Below, one piece after another: positions 16,406 through 24,520 of a stretch of DNA of 64,000 nt. The stretch is from Bacteroidota bacterium (GTDB lineage Bacteria > Bacteroidota > Bacteroidia > Flavobacteriales > Flavobacteriaceae). Within the stretch, counting starts at the first letter, position 1. The number at the start of each line of letters is the position of its first letter. Below the pieces are notes generated by a model. The model saw only the letters and a list, made by a program, of their open reading frames with translations, searched no databases and was not told where the DNA came from. The DNA lies in the NCBI GenBank assembly GCA_023434025.1, contig JAEYTL010000008.1, forward strand, positions 1 through 64,000. Reading direction: 5' to 3'. The position numbers and the translations under genes are program-made.

Positions 16406-17123
16406 TATTGAATGGACTGAAATGACATGGAATCCTACTACTGGCTGTACAAAAATATCAGCAGGTTGTAAGTTTTGCTATGCTGAAGTCATGTCTAAAA
16501 GACTCAAAGCAATGGGTGTAGAAAAATATAAAGATAATTTCAAAGTAAGAGTTTACGAACCCTCTTTAAAGGTACCTTACACTTGGAAATCTCCAAAAAT
16601 TGTTTTTGTAAATTCAATGAGTGATTTATTTCATGAAAAAATACCTTTAGATTATATTAAAAGAGTTTTTGAAGTAATGAATGATAATCCCCAGCACGTT
16701 TTTCAAGTTTTAACCAAACGAGCAGAACGCTTATACCAAGTTCATGAAGAATTAAAATGGACACATAATATTTGGATGGGGGTTTCTGTTGAAGATGAAA
16801 GAGTGATTGAAAGAATTGATTTTCTGAGAAAAACAAATGCTCATACAAAATTTTTATCTTTAGAACCTTTGATTGGTCCATTATCAAATTTAAATTTAGA
16901 GAATATCCATTGGGCAATAGTTGGCGGTGAAAGTGGTCATAAGGCTCGGCCAATGGATGAAGAATGGGTTTTAGATATCCATGAGCAGTGTAAAAAAGCA
17001 GGTGTTTCTTTCTTCTTTAAACAATGGGGAGGTAAAAACAAAAAAGCAGCCGGACGACTCTTGAATGGTAGAACTTATGATGAAATGCCGGAAAGAATAA
17101 TTGATATTGAAAGTAATTTATAA
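16392..17123 (+). CDS. Phage Gp37/Gp68 family (DUF5131) three-cysteine protein
   Basis: 243 residues, PF07505 family, found in phages and in genomic islands. Near the N-terminus are Cys19, Cys26 and Cys29 spaced C-x6-C-x2-C (TGCTKISAGCKFCYA), which looks like a radical-SAM iron-sulphur site with altered spacing. Family-typical segments follow: IFVNSMSDLFHEKIP-like near residue 75, FQVLTKRAERL near 110, FLSLEPLIGPL near 155, AIVGGESGHKARPM near 178, and FFFKQWGG near 210. The start lies inside the tcmP 3' end (14-base overlap). The predicted role, modifying nucleic acid or nucleotides, is inference from the fold only. Confidence 0.88.
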   Translation: MAQSSIEWTEMTWNPTTGCTKISAGCKFCYAEVMSKRLKAMGVEKYKDNFKVRVYEPSLKVPYTWKSPKIVFVNSMSDLFHEKIPLDYIKRVFEVMNDNPQHVFQVLTKRAERLYQVHEELKWTHNIWMGVSVEDERVIERIDFLRKTNAHTKFLSLEPLIGPLSNLNLENIHWAIVGGESGHKARPMDEEWVLDIHEQCKKAGVSFFFKQWGGKNKKAAGRLLNGRTYDEMPERIIDIESNL

Positions 17124-17169
17124 TTTTAAACATATAACCCAACTCCTTCTTATTTGATAGTACTAAGTT

Positions 17170-17194
17170 CTGCGAGTGTCTCCCGACCTCGCAG
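17170..17194. repeat. REP-like imperfect hairpin
   Basis: CTGCGAG (17170-17176) pairs with CTCGCAG (17188-17194). Inside, GTC and GAC pair around a TCCC loop, leaving one bulged T. This compact GC-rich palindrome in AT-rich DNA resembles REP/RAYT-type intergenic elements of flavobacteria. It lies 47 bases after the DUF5131 stop, at the right edge of the AT-rich island, and could also act as a weak terminator. No second copy was noticed in the window. Confidence 0.5.
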
Positions 17195-17303
17195 CAATAA
17201 TCAATCCCTACTGCAACCCAACTTTCATATTTTTTTATTTTTGATAAAACAACCAAATTACTTTCTGTTCTAAATAGTACTTTAATAAACAAGGATATAA
17301 AAA

Positions 17304-17648
17304 ATGACAATCGAAGAATACAGATTAAACATAAAATGGTGGGAATCGAAACGCTGGATTTTCAATATACTTATCATTCTTTCGTTGGTTATCGCTTTTT
17401 ACTTCGGATATTCTGAAGTTGATTTTTGTTGGTCTTCATATGAAACCATAGGCATAATTAAATGGTTGCTGGGGGTAAACCTCTTTTATTCCTTAGGGAT
17501 TTTGGCAGAACTCTTTGATTGGTATTATTTTAAAAACAGGATTGGCATCATCAAATTTCGATTGACTTTATTTTTGGTGGGCACACTGTTTAGTTGTCTA
17601 TGGACTTACATTGTTATCCGTATGTACTTTTTGTGGTATTTATTTTGA
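17304..17648 (+). CDS. Small hypothetical membrane protein
   Basis: 114 residues with three to four hydrophobic helices (about 18-36, 48-66, 82-104) rich in Trp, Tyr and Phe. No family recognised. It follows the hairpin by 109 bases, and I see no clear promoter. Whether it belongs to the island is unclear: it is less AT-rich than the three defence-type genes. It is convergent with the zinc-ribbon pair downstream. Confidence 0.6.
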   Translation: MTIEEYRLNIKWWESKRWIFNILIILSLVIAFYFGYSEVDFCWSSYETIGIIKWLLGVNLFYSLGILAELFDWYYFKNRIGIIKFRLTLFLVGTLFSCLWTYIVIRMYFLWYLF

Positions 17649-17723
17649 CATGCCCCCTAATCCATCAATTTGTTTTAAAAAATGCTCATTATTAAAAAAC
17701 ACATTAAAACCGGGCATACCACA

Positions 17724-18569
17724 TTATTCCTGATAAAAACCATACAAACGTTCTTCTTCCCCTCCGTCGAGTCCTTGCTGGGCAACCGCGGTGTAATCTC
17801 CTGCTTTAACAGCATATAAAGTCATGTCGTAACCGTAAAAGGCCAGGTAAAATTGTGTGTAGCCGAATTTCTTTTTCAGAGATGATTCCGTAAAAGCCAG
17901 CAATTCTTCTTTGGCCTTTTTTGTGCTTTTGCTGATGTTGGGAACATAGCACACCAACAACAAACGTTTTCCGTTTGATGCTGCTTCTAATTCAAAACCT
18001 TTGTTGTTATTTGCTGTAATGTCTGTATTTAAAAACGTCAACAGATACTGAGCAGCTTCGTGTTCCGGCTTATCAGACGTTGCATACGTAAGTTCTGAAT
18101 ACCGTTTTTCATCTGATTCTTCAACCGGTATCGTTTCAGCGGCTTCAATACCAACCGCATCGGATGATTCTGGTTCTGTTGTGTTCACCACCTTGTAAAC
18201 AGGTGTTTCGGCTTTAGGTTCAAGCCCCATTTCCTGCTTAAACTCATCCGTTTTGGTAAATAACACAAACACAGAGCCTACCCCGAAAATGATGAGCAGT
18301 AAATAACTGTACCATTTGTGCTTGGATTCATCTGCAATACGTTGCACCCGGTCGGCAGCACTTTTTTGTGTTTTAACGTTAATCGTATTCATTTTTTTGC
18401 ACTGGCGGCATTGAATTTCAATGCTTTTTCCGGTTGGAAAAGCGGGCAATCCGAATACAAAAAACCTTGAAAACACTTTCACATACAATTGATCGGCTCC
18501 ACAGCTTTCGCAGGGCACATTAGATAATTTCTGTGTATTTAACGCTCTTTTAAACTCACCTAACAGCAT
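17724..18569 (-). CDS. Zinc-ribbon membrane protein
   Basis: 281 residues. An N-terminal zinc ribbon with two Cys-x-x-Cys knuckles (VPCESCGA and IQCRQCKK, about residues 19-57) precedes one membrane helix (about 87-105). A long C-terminal domain of about 170 residues follows, its first 60 acidic and low in complexity. I do not recognise the C-terminal domain. It is 12 bases downstream of a second zinc-ribbon/TM gene, forming a two-gene operon. The role may be regulatory or in the envelope; this is not known. Confidence 0.7.
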   Translation of the reverse strand: MLLGEFKRALNTQKLSNVPCESCGADQLYVKVFSRFFVFGLPAFPTGKSIEIQCRQCKKMNTINVKTQKSAADRVQRIADESKHKWYSYLLLIIFGVGSVFVLFTKTDEFKQEMGLEPKAETPVYKVVNTTEPESSDAVGIEAAETIPVEESDEKRYSELTYATSDKPEHEAAQYLLTFLNTDITANNNKGFELEAASNGKRLLLVCYVPNISKSTKKAKEELLAFTESSLKKKFGYTQFYLAFYGYDMTLYAVKAGDYTAVAQQGLDGGEEERLYGFYQE

Positions 18570-18581
18570 GGTTTCCTGTAT

Positions 18582-19097
18582 TTATTTTTTAAAAAAGGAG
18601 GTGATGGAGTCAACCGGTTCGTCTGCTTCAGGCGATTCTATTCCTGATGCAGAGCTACTACCAGTAACCTCATAATCGTATTCTTCTTCGAGCTTCATCT
18701 GCTCAAAGTCATTGGTTAATTGCTGTATTTCAGGGTCATCCTTCACTGTATAATAGGCATAGCCCACCAACACCGAAAAAAACAAAACAACCAGCAGAAA
18801 CCCAAGGCAACCGATCAAATGCCACCAGGGTCGTTTGGGCGGTTGCAAAGCGGTAACCTTATTGAATTTTTCTGTCAGATTGGTATTCCAGCTCTCCTTA
18901 GAAAGCTCTTTTCTGCAATGAACACACTCGGAAGTAGTTGTTTTAAAAAGCGGAATGACCGGAACAAAAAAGAAAGAAAAATAATGCCCGTAAACCGTAA
19001 ACCGGTGCTGAAGCGTTTGCTTGCAGTTCGGGCAATTACAGTTATCGAGATAAAACTGCTTTAAAACCGATTTACCAACACCTAAGAGTAAGATCAT
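18582..19097 (-). CDS. Zinc-ribbon membrane protein, partner of the downstream gene
   Basis: 171 residues. Two Cys-x-x-Cys knuckles (NCPNC near residue 22 and CVHC near 58) flank a short hydrophobic segment (YFSFFFVPVIPLF), the pattern of the zinc_ribbon_15 type. One membrane helix lies near 98-118, then an acidic Glu/Ser-rich tail. It resembles its downstream neighbour in layout, so the pair may be ancient paralogues. A good promoter lies immediately upstream. Function unknown. Confidence 0.72.
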   Translation of the reverse strand: MILLLGVGKSVLKQFYLDNCNCPNCKQTLQHRFTVYGHYFSFFFVPVIPLFKTTTSECVHCRKELSKESWNTNLTEKFNKVTALQPPKRPWWHLIGCLGFLLVVLFFSVLVGYAYYTVKDDPEIQQLTNDFEQMKLEEEYDYEVTGSSSASGIESPEADEPVDSITSFFKK

Positions 19098-19123
19098 GTA
19101 AGTTTGTTTGCCTGATGATTTTT

Positions 19124-19152
19124 CAAAAATAGTGTTTTTCCATAAAAATCAA
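19124..19152 (-). promoter_or_regulatory. Promoter of the zinc-ribbon operon
   Basis: Minus-strand TATTTTTG (19131-19124) matches TAnnTTTG, with TTG (19152-19150) 18 bases upstream. Transcription should start near 19119, giving a short leader before the ATG at 19097. Confidence 0.6.
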
Positions 19153-19204
19153 CTATTTTTTCTACATCCTTCTGAGACCCCGAATGTACTATGATCAAAA
19201 ATTT

Positions 19205-19212
19205 TATCTTTG
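19205..19212 (+). promoter_or_regulatory. -7 promoter element of the LRR gene
   Basis: TATCTTTG fits TAnnTTTG exactly. It lies 18 bases before the ATG at 19230 and downstream of the ATG at 19191, so it decides between the two starts. No clear TTG -33 element. Confidence 0.5.
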
Positions 19213-19229
19213 TATCAAAAGGTATAGTC

Positions 19230-20447
19230 ATGAGTCAACCGTTTTCTGCTGTCTTGTTCTTATTATTCTTCAGTCTAATGGCAACCGCACAAAATATTGT
19301 GTTTACCGATGCTCAATTTGAAGCGAAGCTTTTGGAGGCTTCATCAACTAATAACATTGCGTTGGACGAAAACAACAATTCAATCATCATTGACATGAAC
19401 AACGACGGTATAATTCAAGAAAGTGAAGCATTGCCGGTTATCAAATTAAATGTATCTGATAGTGCAATTACATCCTTAAACGGTATTGAATTCTTTCAAA
19501 ACCTGACCGAGTTAAATTGTACGATGAATCATTTAACCACCTTAATACTGCCTGAACTGCCTAACCTTACTTTTTTAGAGTGCCGATTAAACCAGTTGGA
19601 AGTATTGGATCTTTCGCTTACTGAAAACCTGATGACACTAACAGCTGATCTAAACAATTTGCACACTATCGTTTTTCATCCAAATGCACAGCTTAACTAT
19701 ATTAACCTTGGCTATAATAACCTTGTGGCATTAGATGTGAGTGGTTTATCTCAGCTTTCTGATTTGCTGATCAATCATAATTCTTTAGAGTTATTGAATG
19801 TAATGGGGTTGGTTAATCTGAACAGTCTGAATTGCCGGGACAACCATTTAACCGCATTAGACTTGTCCGGATTATCGGGATTGGCAATTGCTTTTTGTCA
19901 AAACAACCAGCTTACAAACATAGAACTAAACGGCTTAAGTAATCTGATGGGACTGGAATGTCAGGACAATCAGCTGGTTCAAATGGATGTAAGCGACTCC
20001 CCTATATTGGAATATGTTTTTGTTGAAAACAATAATCTGGTAGAATTGAATCTGAAAAACGGGGCGAATGAATCGGCCTCTTTTAATGGAAATCCCGATT
20101 TAAGCTACATCTGTTGCGATGAAGAACAAATTGAAGCTATCGAATTTTTACTGGTTGACTGGAATATACCCAACTGTACCGTTGATGCCAATTGCACCTT
20201 AAACACAGACCGTTTTACGTTGAGCGATCGTCTTATCATTTCGCCCAATCCGGTTCAGCATGCCTTTTCGATACAAACAACAGACGTGATTTTAAATGTT
20301 TCTGTACATGATTTAAACGGAAGAGTTATTGCCTCTTATGGGGCCAATCCGACTAATTCGTATCCGGTAAATACAGCCAACGGGGTTTATCTTGTAAAGA
20401 TCATAACAACGGATTCCATTTATACGCAAAAAATCGTAAAGCATTAA
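19230..20447 (+). CDS. Leucine-rich-repeat protein with T9SS sorting tail
   Basis: 405 residues from ATG 19230; the upstream ATG at 19191 precedes the predicted promoter. A signal peptide (FSAVLFLLFFSLMATAQ) is followed by about ten LRRs of 21-22 residues (pattern LTELNCTMNHLTTLxLPxLPN, residues about 75-300), and a Cys-Cys cap (YICCDEEQ). The C-terminal T9SS type A sorting domain (about 330-405) has the ISPNPV...VSVHDLNGR...GVYLVKI pattern. It should be secreted by T9SS and attached to the cell surface. A role in adhesion or protein binding is inferred. Confidence 0.88.
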   Translation: MSQPFSAVLFLLFFSLMATAQNIVFTDAQFEAKLLEASSTNNIALDENNNSIIIDMNNDGIIQESEALPVIKLNVSDSAITSLNGIEFFQNLTELNCTMNHLTTLILPELPNLTFLECRLNQLEVLDLSLTENLMTLTADLNNLHTIVFHPNAQLNYINLGYNNLVALDVSGLSQLSDLLINHNSLELLNVMGLVNLNSLNCRDNHLTALDLSGLSGLAIAFCQNNQLTNIELNGLSNLMGLECQDNQLVQMDVSDSPILEYVFVENNNLVELNLKNGANESASFNGNPDLSYICCDEEQIEAIEFLLVDWNIPNCTVDANCTLNTDRFTLSDRLIISPNPVQHAFSIQTTDVILNVSVHDLNGRVIASYGANPTNSYPVNTANGVYLVKIITTDSIYTQKIVKH

Positions 20448-20544
20448 TTTTAATAAATTTAACGTTAGAGACAACTTGATTTGGAAATCAAGATAGAATT
20501 TGAAAAGCGAATACAGCATAAAAAACCATTCACAAAACCCAACC

Positions 20545-21012
20545 ATGACACGTTTAAAAGAGCTGAGACATATCATTTTATACGGACTGGCCTTAGCTCT
20601 TTTGATCTTTGTGCTGAAGTGGCTGCAATGGACGTTTTTGATTGTTGACAATGCCATTGAAATCTATGTCGGATTCATTGCGGTCTTTTTCACCGTACTA
20701 GGCATCTGGATAGCAAGCCGGCTGACCCGCCCAAGGGTACAGACCGCCCCGGTGGAAAAAGAAAGCAGGGCAACCCGGCCTGAAACGTTTACTGTGAACC
20801 GGAACGAACTGAACAAACTGCGTTTAAGCAACCGTGAATATGAAGTGCTGCTACTTCTGGCTAAAGGACACAGCAATGCCGAGATTGCCGCAACGCTTTT
20901 CCTTTCTGTCAGCACCGTAAAAACCCATGTTTCTAACCTCTTAGACAAAATGGAGGTAAAAAACAGAACCCAGGCAACCAATAAAGCCAGGCGGCTGCAA
21001 ATCATCGCCTGA
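20545..21012 (+). CDS. LuxR-type HTH protein with membrane anchor
   Basis: 155 residues from ATG 20545; the longer frame starts with TTG at 20500. Two membrane helices (about residues 10-27 and 38-57) are followed by a basic linker and a GerE/LuxR helix-turn-helix (LSNREYEVLLLLAKGHSNAEI... and VSTVKTHVSNLLDKM, about 95-150). Such short membrane-bound LuxR proteins are common next to DUF4199 genes in flavobacteria, as here. Target genes are unknown, but the DUF4199 gene downstream is a candidate. Confidence 0.85.
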   Translation: MTRLKELRHIILYGLALALLIFVLKWLQWTFLIVDNAIEIYVGFIAVFFTVLGIWIASRLTRPRVQTAPVEKESRATRPETFTVNRNELNKLRLSNREYEVLLLLAKGHSNAEIAATLFLSVSTVKTHVSNLLDKMEVKNRTQATNKARRLQIIA

Positions 21013-21127
21013 AAAGCCTCCTACTTTAGGATGAAAATCGTTACGAATAGTGTTTTGGTACTAAAGTATGAACCGTTTTTTGTTGTTCGGTCTTAGTTTT
21101 ACGGCAGATTTTTAAAACTGAAAAAAG

Positions 21128-21655
21128 ATGAAAAAAACCGTATTGATTTTTGGACTGGTTATCGGAGCCATTTTAGGCACCAATACCGTGATCATGATGA
21201 ACCGGATGTGCCGCAACCCCGACTTTAAAGGAAACGATATCCTGGGTTATGCCGCCATGGTAGTTATTTTCTCGCTGATCTTCTTTGGCATCAGAAGCTA
21301 CCGCAACCAACACCTGAAAGGCTTTATTTCGTTCCGGAAAGCTTTTAAAACCGGATTTCTTATCGCACTGGTGGGCTCTACCCTGTATGTAATCATCGGC
21401 CTGCTGCATTACTATTTGTTTGTCCCGGAATTTTTAGATGTGTATATTGCCTATGTCCTAAAGCATACGCCAGCAGCAGACCTGCCGGCCAAAACAGCAG
21501 AAATGGCCCACTTTAAAGAAATGTACGGCAATCCGCTGTTTGCTGTTTTCATCTCTTATATGGAAGTGTTACCGGTTGCAACCGTAGTGGCCTTGCTGAG
21601 TGCCCTGCTCCTGACCAAAAAACAAAAAGACGAAACAACACACCAAGAAGTATAA
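21128..21655 (+). CDS. DUF4199 membrane protein
   Basis: 175 residues with four membrane helices (about 5-22, 40-58, 78-99 and 140-163). The FISFRKAFKTGFLIALVGS segment and layout match the Bacteroidota-specific family DUF4199. Function unknown. It lies 115 bases after the LuxR-type gene and 4 bases before the DUF2200 gene, forming a likely operon with the latter. Confidence 0.87.
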   Translation: MKKTVLIFGLVIGAILGTNTVIMMNRMCRNPDFKGNDILGYAAMVVIFSLIFFGIRSYRNQHLKGFISFRKAFKTGFLIALVGSTLYVIIGLLHYYLFVPEFLDVYIAYVLKHTPAADLPAKTAEMAHFKEMYGNPLFAVFISYMEVLPVATVVALLSALLLTKKQKDETTHQEV

Positions 21656-21659
21656 TATT

Positions 21660-22019
21660 ATGGATCCTAAAAACTACGAAAGAATACGCAAAATGGCTTT
21701 TGCCGGCGTATATCCGCATTACCTCACCAAAGCCGGAAAGAAAAACCGGACCAAAGCCGAAGTGGATGCAATTATTTTCTGGCTCACCGGCTATGATGCC
21801 CCGGCCCTGCAACACCACCTGGATCAGAAAACCAGCTTTGAGGACTTTTTTGGCAATGCTCCGCAGATCAATCCGAATGCACGTAAAATTACGGGCATGA
21901 TCTGCGGGTATCGCGTGGAGGAAATAGAAGACAAACTGATGCGGGAAATCCGCTGCCTGGACAAAATGGTGGACGAACTGGCCAAAGGCAAAGCCATGGA
22001 AAAGATCCTGAGAGAATAA
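21660..22019 (+). CDS. DUF2200 protein
   Basis: 119 residues, soluble. The opening RIRKMAFAGVYPHYLTKAGK and IIFWLTGYD match the DUF2200 family, which contains small cytosolic proteins of unknown role. Near full family length. It starts 4 bases after the DUF4199 gene and is convergent with the GlxA-type regulator. Nothing unusual. Confidence 0.88.
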   Translation: MDPKNYERIRKMAFAGVYPHYLTKAGKKNRTKAEVDAIIFWLTGYDAPALQHHLDQKTSFEDFFGNAPQINPNARKITGMICGYRVEEIEDKLMREIRCLDKMVDELAKGKAMEKILRE

Positions 22020-22051
22020 ACCAAAGACTAAACCCGGTTTGCGGTTCTTCC

Positions 22052-23029
22052 CTACCCGATTGTCATTTTATTATATTTGTTGCGGTATTCGATGGGTGTA
22101 AGCCCGGTGATCTTTTTAAAAATTGTGCGGAATGCTTTGGTATCCGTATAGCCCACATCATACATCACTTCGCTGAAGTTTTTACGGCTGTTCTCAAAAC
22201 TGCGTTTGGCAAATTCTATTTTCACCCGGTTGATATATTCCAGCACCGAATTATTGGTGGCCTGCTTAAAACGCCGTTCAAAACTCCGGCGGCCTAAGGC
22301 AACCAGATCAGCCAGTTCATCAATCGTGATCTTTGCCTGAAGATGGTTGTCAATATACTCCTGTGCCCGCCTGATCGCTTGATCGGTATGGTTCTTTTGC
22401 CCCTGAAACATCGCAAAAGCCGCCTGGCTGTCACGGTCAATGTCAACCGCAAAATATTTGGAAGCCAGAACCGCAGTCTCGCGGTCGGTGTATTTTTCAA
22501 CCAGATACAACAGCAGGTTCCAGTACGACATGGCTCCACCGCTGGAATAAAGTCCCTGCTCTTCGGTAACAATACTGCCGTCTGTTACCTCAACGTCCGG
22601 GAATAATTCGCGGAATTCGTTCTGAAAGCCCCAATGCGTAGAGCATTTTTTACCGTTGAGCAAGCCTGTAGAAGCCAATAAAAAAGCTCCCACACAAAGT
22701 GAAGCTACTTCGGCACCGTTCTGATACTGTTGGGTAATCCAGGGTAACGCTTTTTTGTTTGCCGCAATAGCCGTTTTCATGTCACCAAACAAGGCCGGAA
22801 TAATGATCAAATCTGTACTTTTTACCTCTTTCAACAGTTTTGCTGTAGACACCGCAAACAAACCATCATTGATTTTGATTTCCTTTTTTAAACCAACCAA
22901 TTGTACCGTAAACAAAGGCTCTTGCCCCTGAACAACCCTGAACTGATTGACGGCAGAAAACAAATACTGCGGGTCGGCTATGGCTTGCATAACGGAATTT
23001 TCGGGTACGAATATGCTGATGTGCTTCAT
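22052..23029 (-). CDS. GlxA-family AraC-type transcription regulator
   Basis: 325 residues. The N-terminal DJ-1/PfpI-like domain (about 1-190) has the nucleophile-elbow cysteine in ASLCVGAFLLASTG. The C-terminal AraC DNA-binding domain (about 218-320) has helix-turn-helix segments (ITIDELADLVALGRRSFERRF and MYDVGYTDTKAFRTIFKK). Such regulators sense small molecules through the DJ-1-like part. It is divergent from a five-gene VOC/SRPBCC/DoxX operon, which is its likely target. Confidence 0.9.
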   Translation of the reverse strand: MKHISIFVPENSVMQAIADPQYLFSAVNQFRVVQGQEPLFTVQLVGLKKEIKINDGLFAVSTAKLLKEVKSTDLIIIPALFGDMKTAIAANKKALPWITQQYQNGAEVASLCVGAFLLASTGLLNGKKCSTHWGFQNEFRELFPDVEVTDGSIVTEEQGLYSSGGAMSYWNLLLYLVEKYTDRETAVLASKYFAVDIDRDSQAAFAMFQGQKNHTDQAIRRAQEYIDNHLQAKITIDELADLVALGRRSFERRFKQATNNSVLEYINRVKIEFAKRSFENSRKNFSEVMYDVGYTDTKAFRTIFKKITGLTPIEYRNKYNKMTIG

Positions 23030-23055
23030 GGCAGATGAATGTTTATATCTAAAAA

Positions 23056-23063
23056 CAAAGGTA
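23056..23063 (-). promoter_or_regulatory. Putative -7 element of the GlxA-type gene
   Basis: Minus-strand TACCTTTG fits TAnnTTTG, 26 bases before the regulator start. No -33 TTG at standard spacing. On the plus strand the divergent operon has only an imperfect box (CATCTTTG, 23132-23139), which would suit an activated promoter. Confidence 0.4.
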
Positions 23064-23175
23064 AATTAATTTTGACGTAAATCACCCTTATGTTGTCCTA
23101 TTTGCACACGATTTATATCAAAAAATCACCCCATCTTTGTACTATCAGTCAACCACTTAAAAAAACATTTCAAAC

Positions 23176-23583
23176 ATGGCAAAGAAAATTTTCATCAACC
23201 TCCCGGTAGCCGATCTGCAAAAAGCAATGGCTTTTTATTCCGCAATTGGTTTTACCAACAATCCCCAGTTTACAGACCATACGGCAGCCTGTATGGTACT
23301 TTCAGAAGAAATTTATGTGATGCTCTTAACGCATCCGAAGTTTACCGAATTTATCCGGAAAGAAATTGCCGACACCCATACAACGGCTTCAGTAATCAAT
23401 GCCGTTTCAGCAGACAGCCCCGAAGAAGTTAATGAAATGATGGACCGCGTTTTGCAGGCCGGAGGCAGCGAAACACTGGAAGCAAAAGACTACGGATTTA
23501 TGCTGCAACGCAGTTTTGAAGATCCGGACGGACATTTATGGGAAATCTTCTTTATGGACATGAGCAAACTACCCACACAATAA
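23176..23583 (+). CDS. VOC-family glyoxalase-like protein
   Basis: 135 residues. Paired beta-alpha-beta-beta-beta modules of the vicinal oxygen chelate fold: INLPVADLQKAMAFYSAIGF at the start and SFEDPDGHLWEIFFMDMS at the end, where the Glu is the usual metal ligand. Substrate unknown. It is the first gene of an operon with two AHSA1-type proteins, a second VOC protein and a DoxX-like protein. The operon is probably controlled by the divergent GlxA-type regulator. Confidence 0.88.
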   Translation: MAKKIFINLPVADLQKAMAFYSAIGFTNNPQFTDHTAACMVLSEEIYVMLLTHPKFTEFIRKEIADTHTTASVINAVSADSPEEVNEMMDRVLQAGGSETLEAKDYGFMLQRSFEDPDGHLWEIFFMDMSKLPTQ

Positions 23584-23608
23584 TCCGTAACCCTTAAACA
23601 TAAATCAA

Positions 23609-24058
23609 ATGGAAAAAAATAAAGTAACCCTGCACCGGGTTTTAACCGCAACACCCGAAAAAGTATTCAGAGCCTTTTCATCGGCCGATGCCATAGCCGC
23701 TTGGTTACCGCCTTACGGCTTTGTCTGTAAAGTACACGAAATGGATTTTACAGCCGGCGGACAATTCAACATGAGCTTTACTAATTTTACCACCGGCAAC
23801 AGCCACTCCTTTGGCGGTAAATACCTGGAAGTGATTAAGGATAAGTTTTTAAAATATACCGATACGTTTGACGATCCAAATTTACCGGGTGAAATGATTA
23901 CGACCGTACAGTTTCATGAAGTAAGCTGCGGGACCGAACTGATGATCACCCAGGAAGGTATTCCGGATGCCATTCCGGCTGAAATGTGCTACCTGGGCTG
24001 GCAGGAATCACTGGAAAAAATGAAAAAATTAGTAGAACCGGTTATTCCGGACGCTTAA
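23609..24058 (+). CDS. SRPBCC/AHSA1-domain protein
   Basis: 149 residues, START-like helix-grip fold of the AHSA1 (activator of Hsp90 ATPase-like) family: HRVLTATPEKVFRAFSSAD, WLPPYGFVCKVHEMDFTAGG and a C-terminal YLGWQESLEKMKKLVEP. These domains bind hydrophobic small molecules, and the molecule here is unknown. Second gene of the VOC/SRPBCC operon (25-base gap), followed by a paralogue. Confidence 0.88.
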   Translation: MEKNKVTLHRVLTATPEKVFRAFSSADAIAAWLPPYGFVCKVHEMDFTAGGQFNMSFTNFTTGNSHSFGGKYLEVIKDKFLKYTDTFDDPNLPGEMITTVQFHEVSCGTELMITQEGIPDAIPAEMCYLGWQESLEKMKKLVEPVIPDA

Positions 24059-24102
24059 CTGTTTGATGAAAACCTTATTTCTATAAGCTAAAAACATACA
24101 AA

Positions 24103-24516
24103 ATGACTAAACCTAAAATCACCGTGCAGGCTCTTATTAAGGCCGATGCCCAAAAAGTATGGACGTATTATACCAACCCAACCCACATTATTCACTGGAA
24201 TTTTGCCGACCCAGGCTGGCATTGCCCGAGTGCCGAAAACGACATGAAAACCGGCGGTATTTATAAAGCCCGTATGGAAGCCAGGGACGGGAGCTTCGGG
24301 TTTGACTTTGAAGCGGTGTACACCGACATCAGAGCAGGGCAATCATTTACCTATGTATTTGGCGGCAGAAGTGCCACCGTTGCGTTTCAGGAATCAGATC
24401 AGCAGACCAAAGTAACCGTTACCTTTGAGGCGGAAAGCGAAAACCCCGTGGAGATGCAGCAAGCAGGCTGGCAGGCTATTCTGAACAACTTTAAAGCGTA
24501 CACCGAAAGTCACTGA
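24103..24516 (+). CDS. SRPBCC/AHSA1-domain protein, second copy
   Basis: 137 residues. Same family as the preceding gene but clearly diverged: VQALIKADAQKVWTYYTNPTHI, WHCPSAENDMKTGGIYKARM and MQQAGWQAILNNFKAYTE. The NPTHIIHWNFADPGWHCPSAEND layout is typical of the YndB-like subgroup. Ligand unknown. It begins 44 bases after its paralogue and ends 4 bases before the next gene, in one operon. Confidence 0.88.
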   Translation: MTKPKITVQALIKADAQKVWTYYTNPTHIIHWNFADPGWHCPSAENDMKTGGIYKARMEARDGSFGFDFEAVYTDIRAGQSFTYVFGGRSATVAFQESDQQTKVTVTFEAESENPVEMQQAGWQAILNNFKAYTESH

Positions 24517-24520
24517 TCAG

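Noticed and set aside
19191..19229. Longer N-terminus for the LRR protein
   Set aside because: The ATG at 19191 is upstream of the predicted promoter (TATCTTTG, 19205-19212), and the signal peptide begins properly at 19230.
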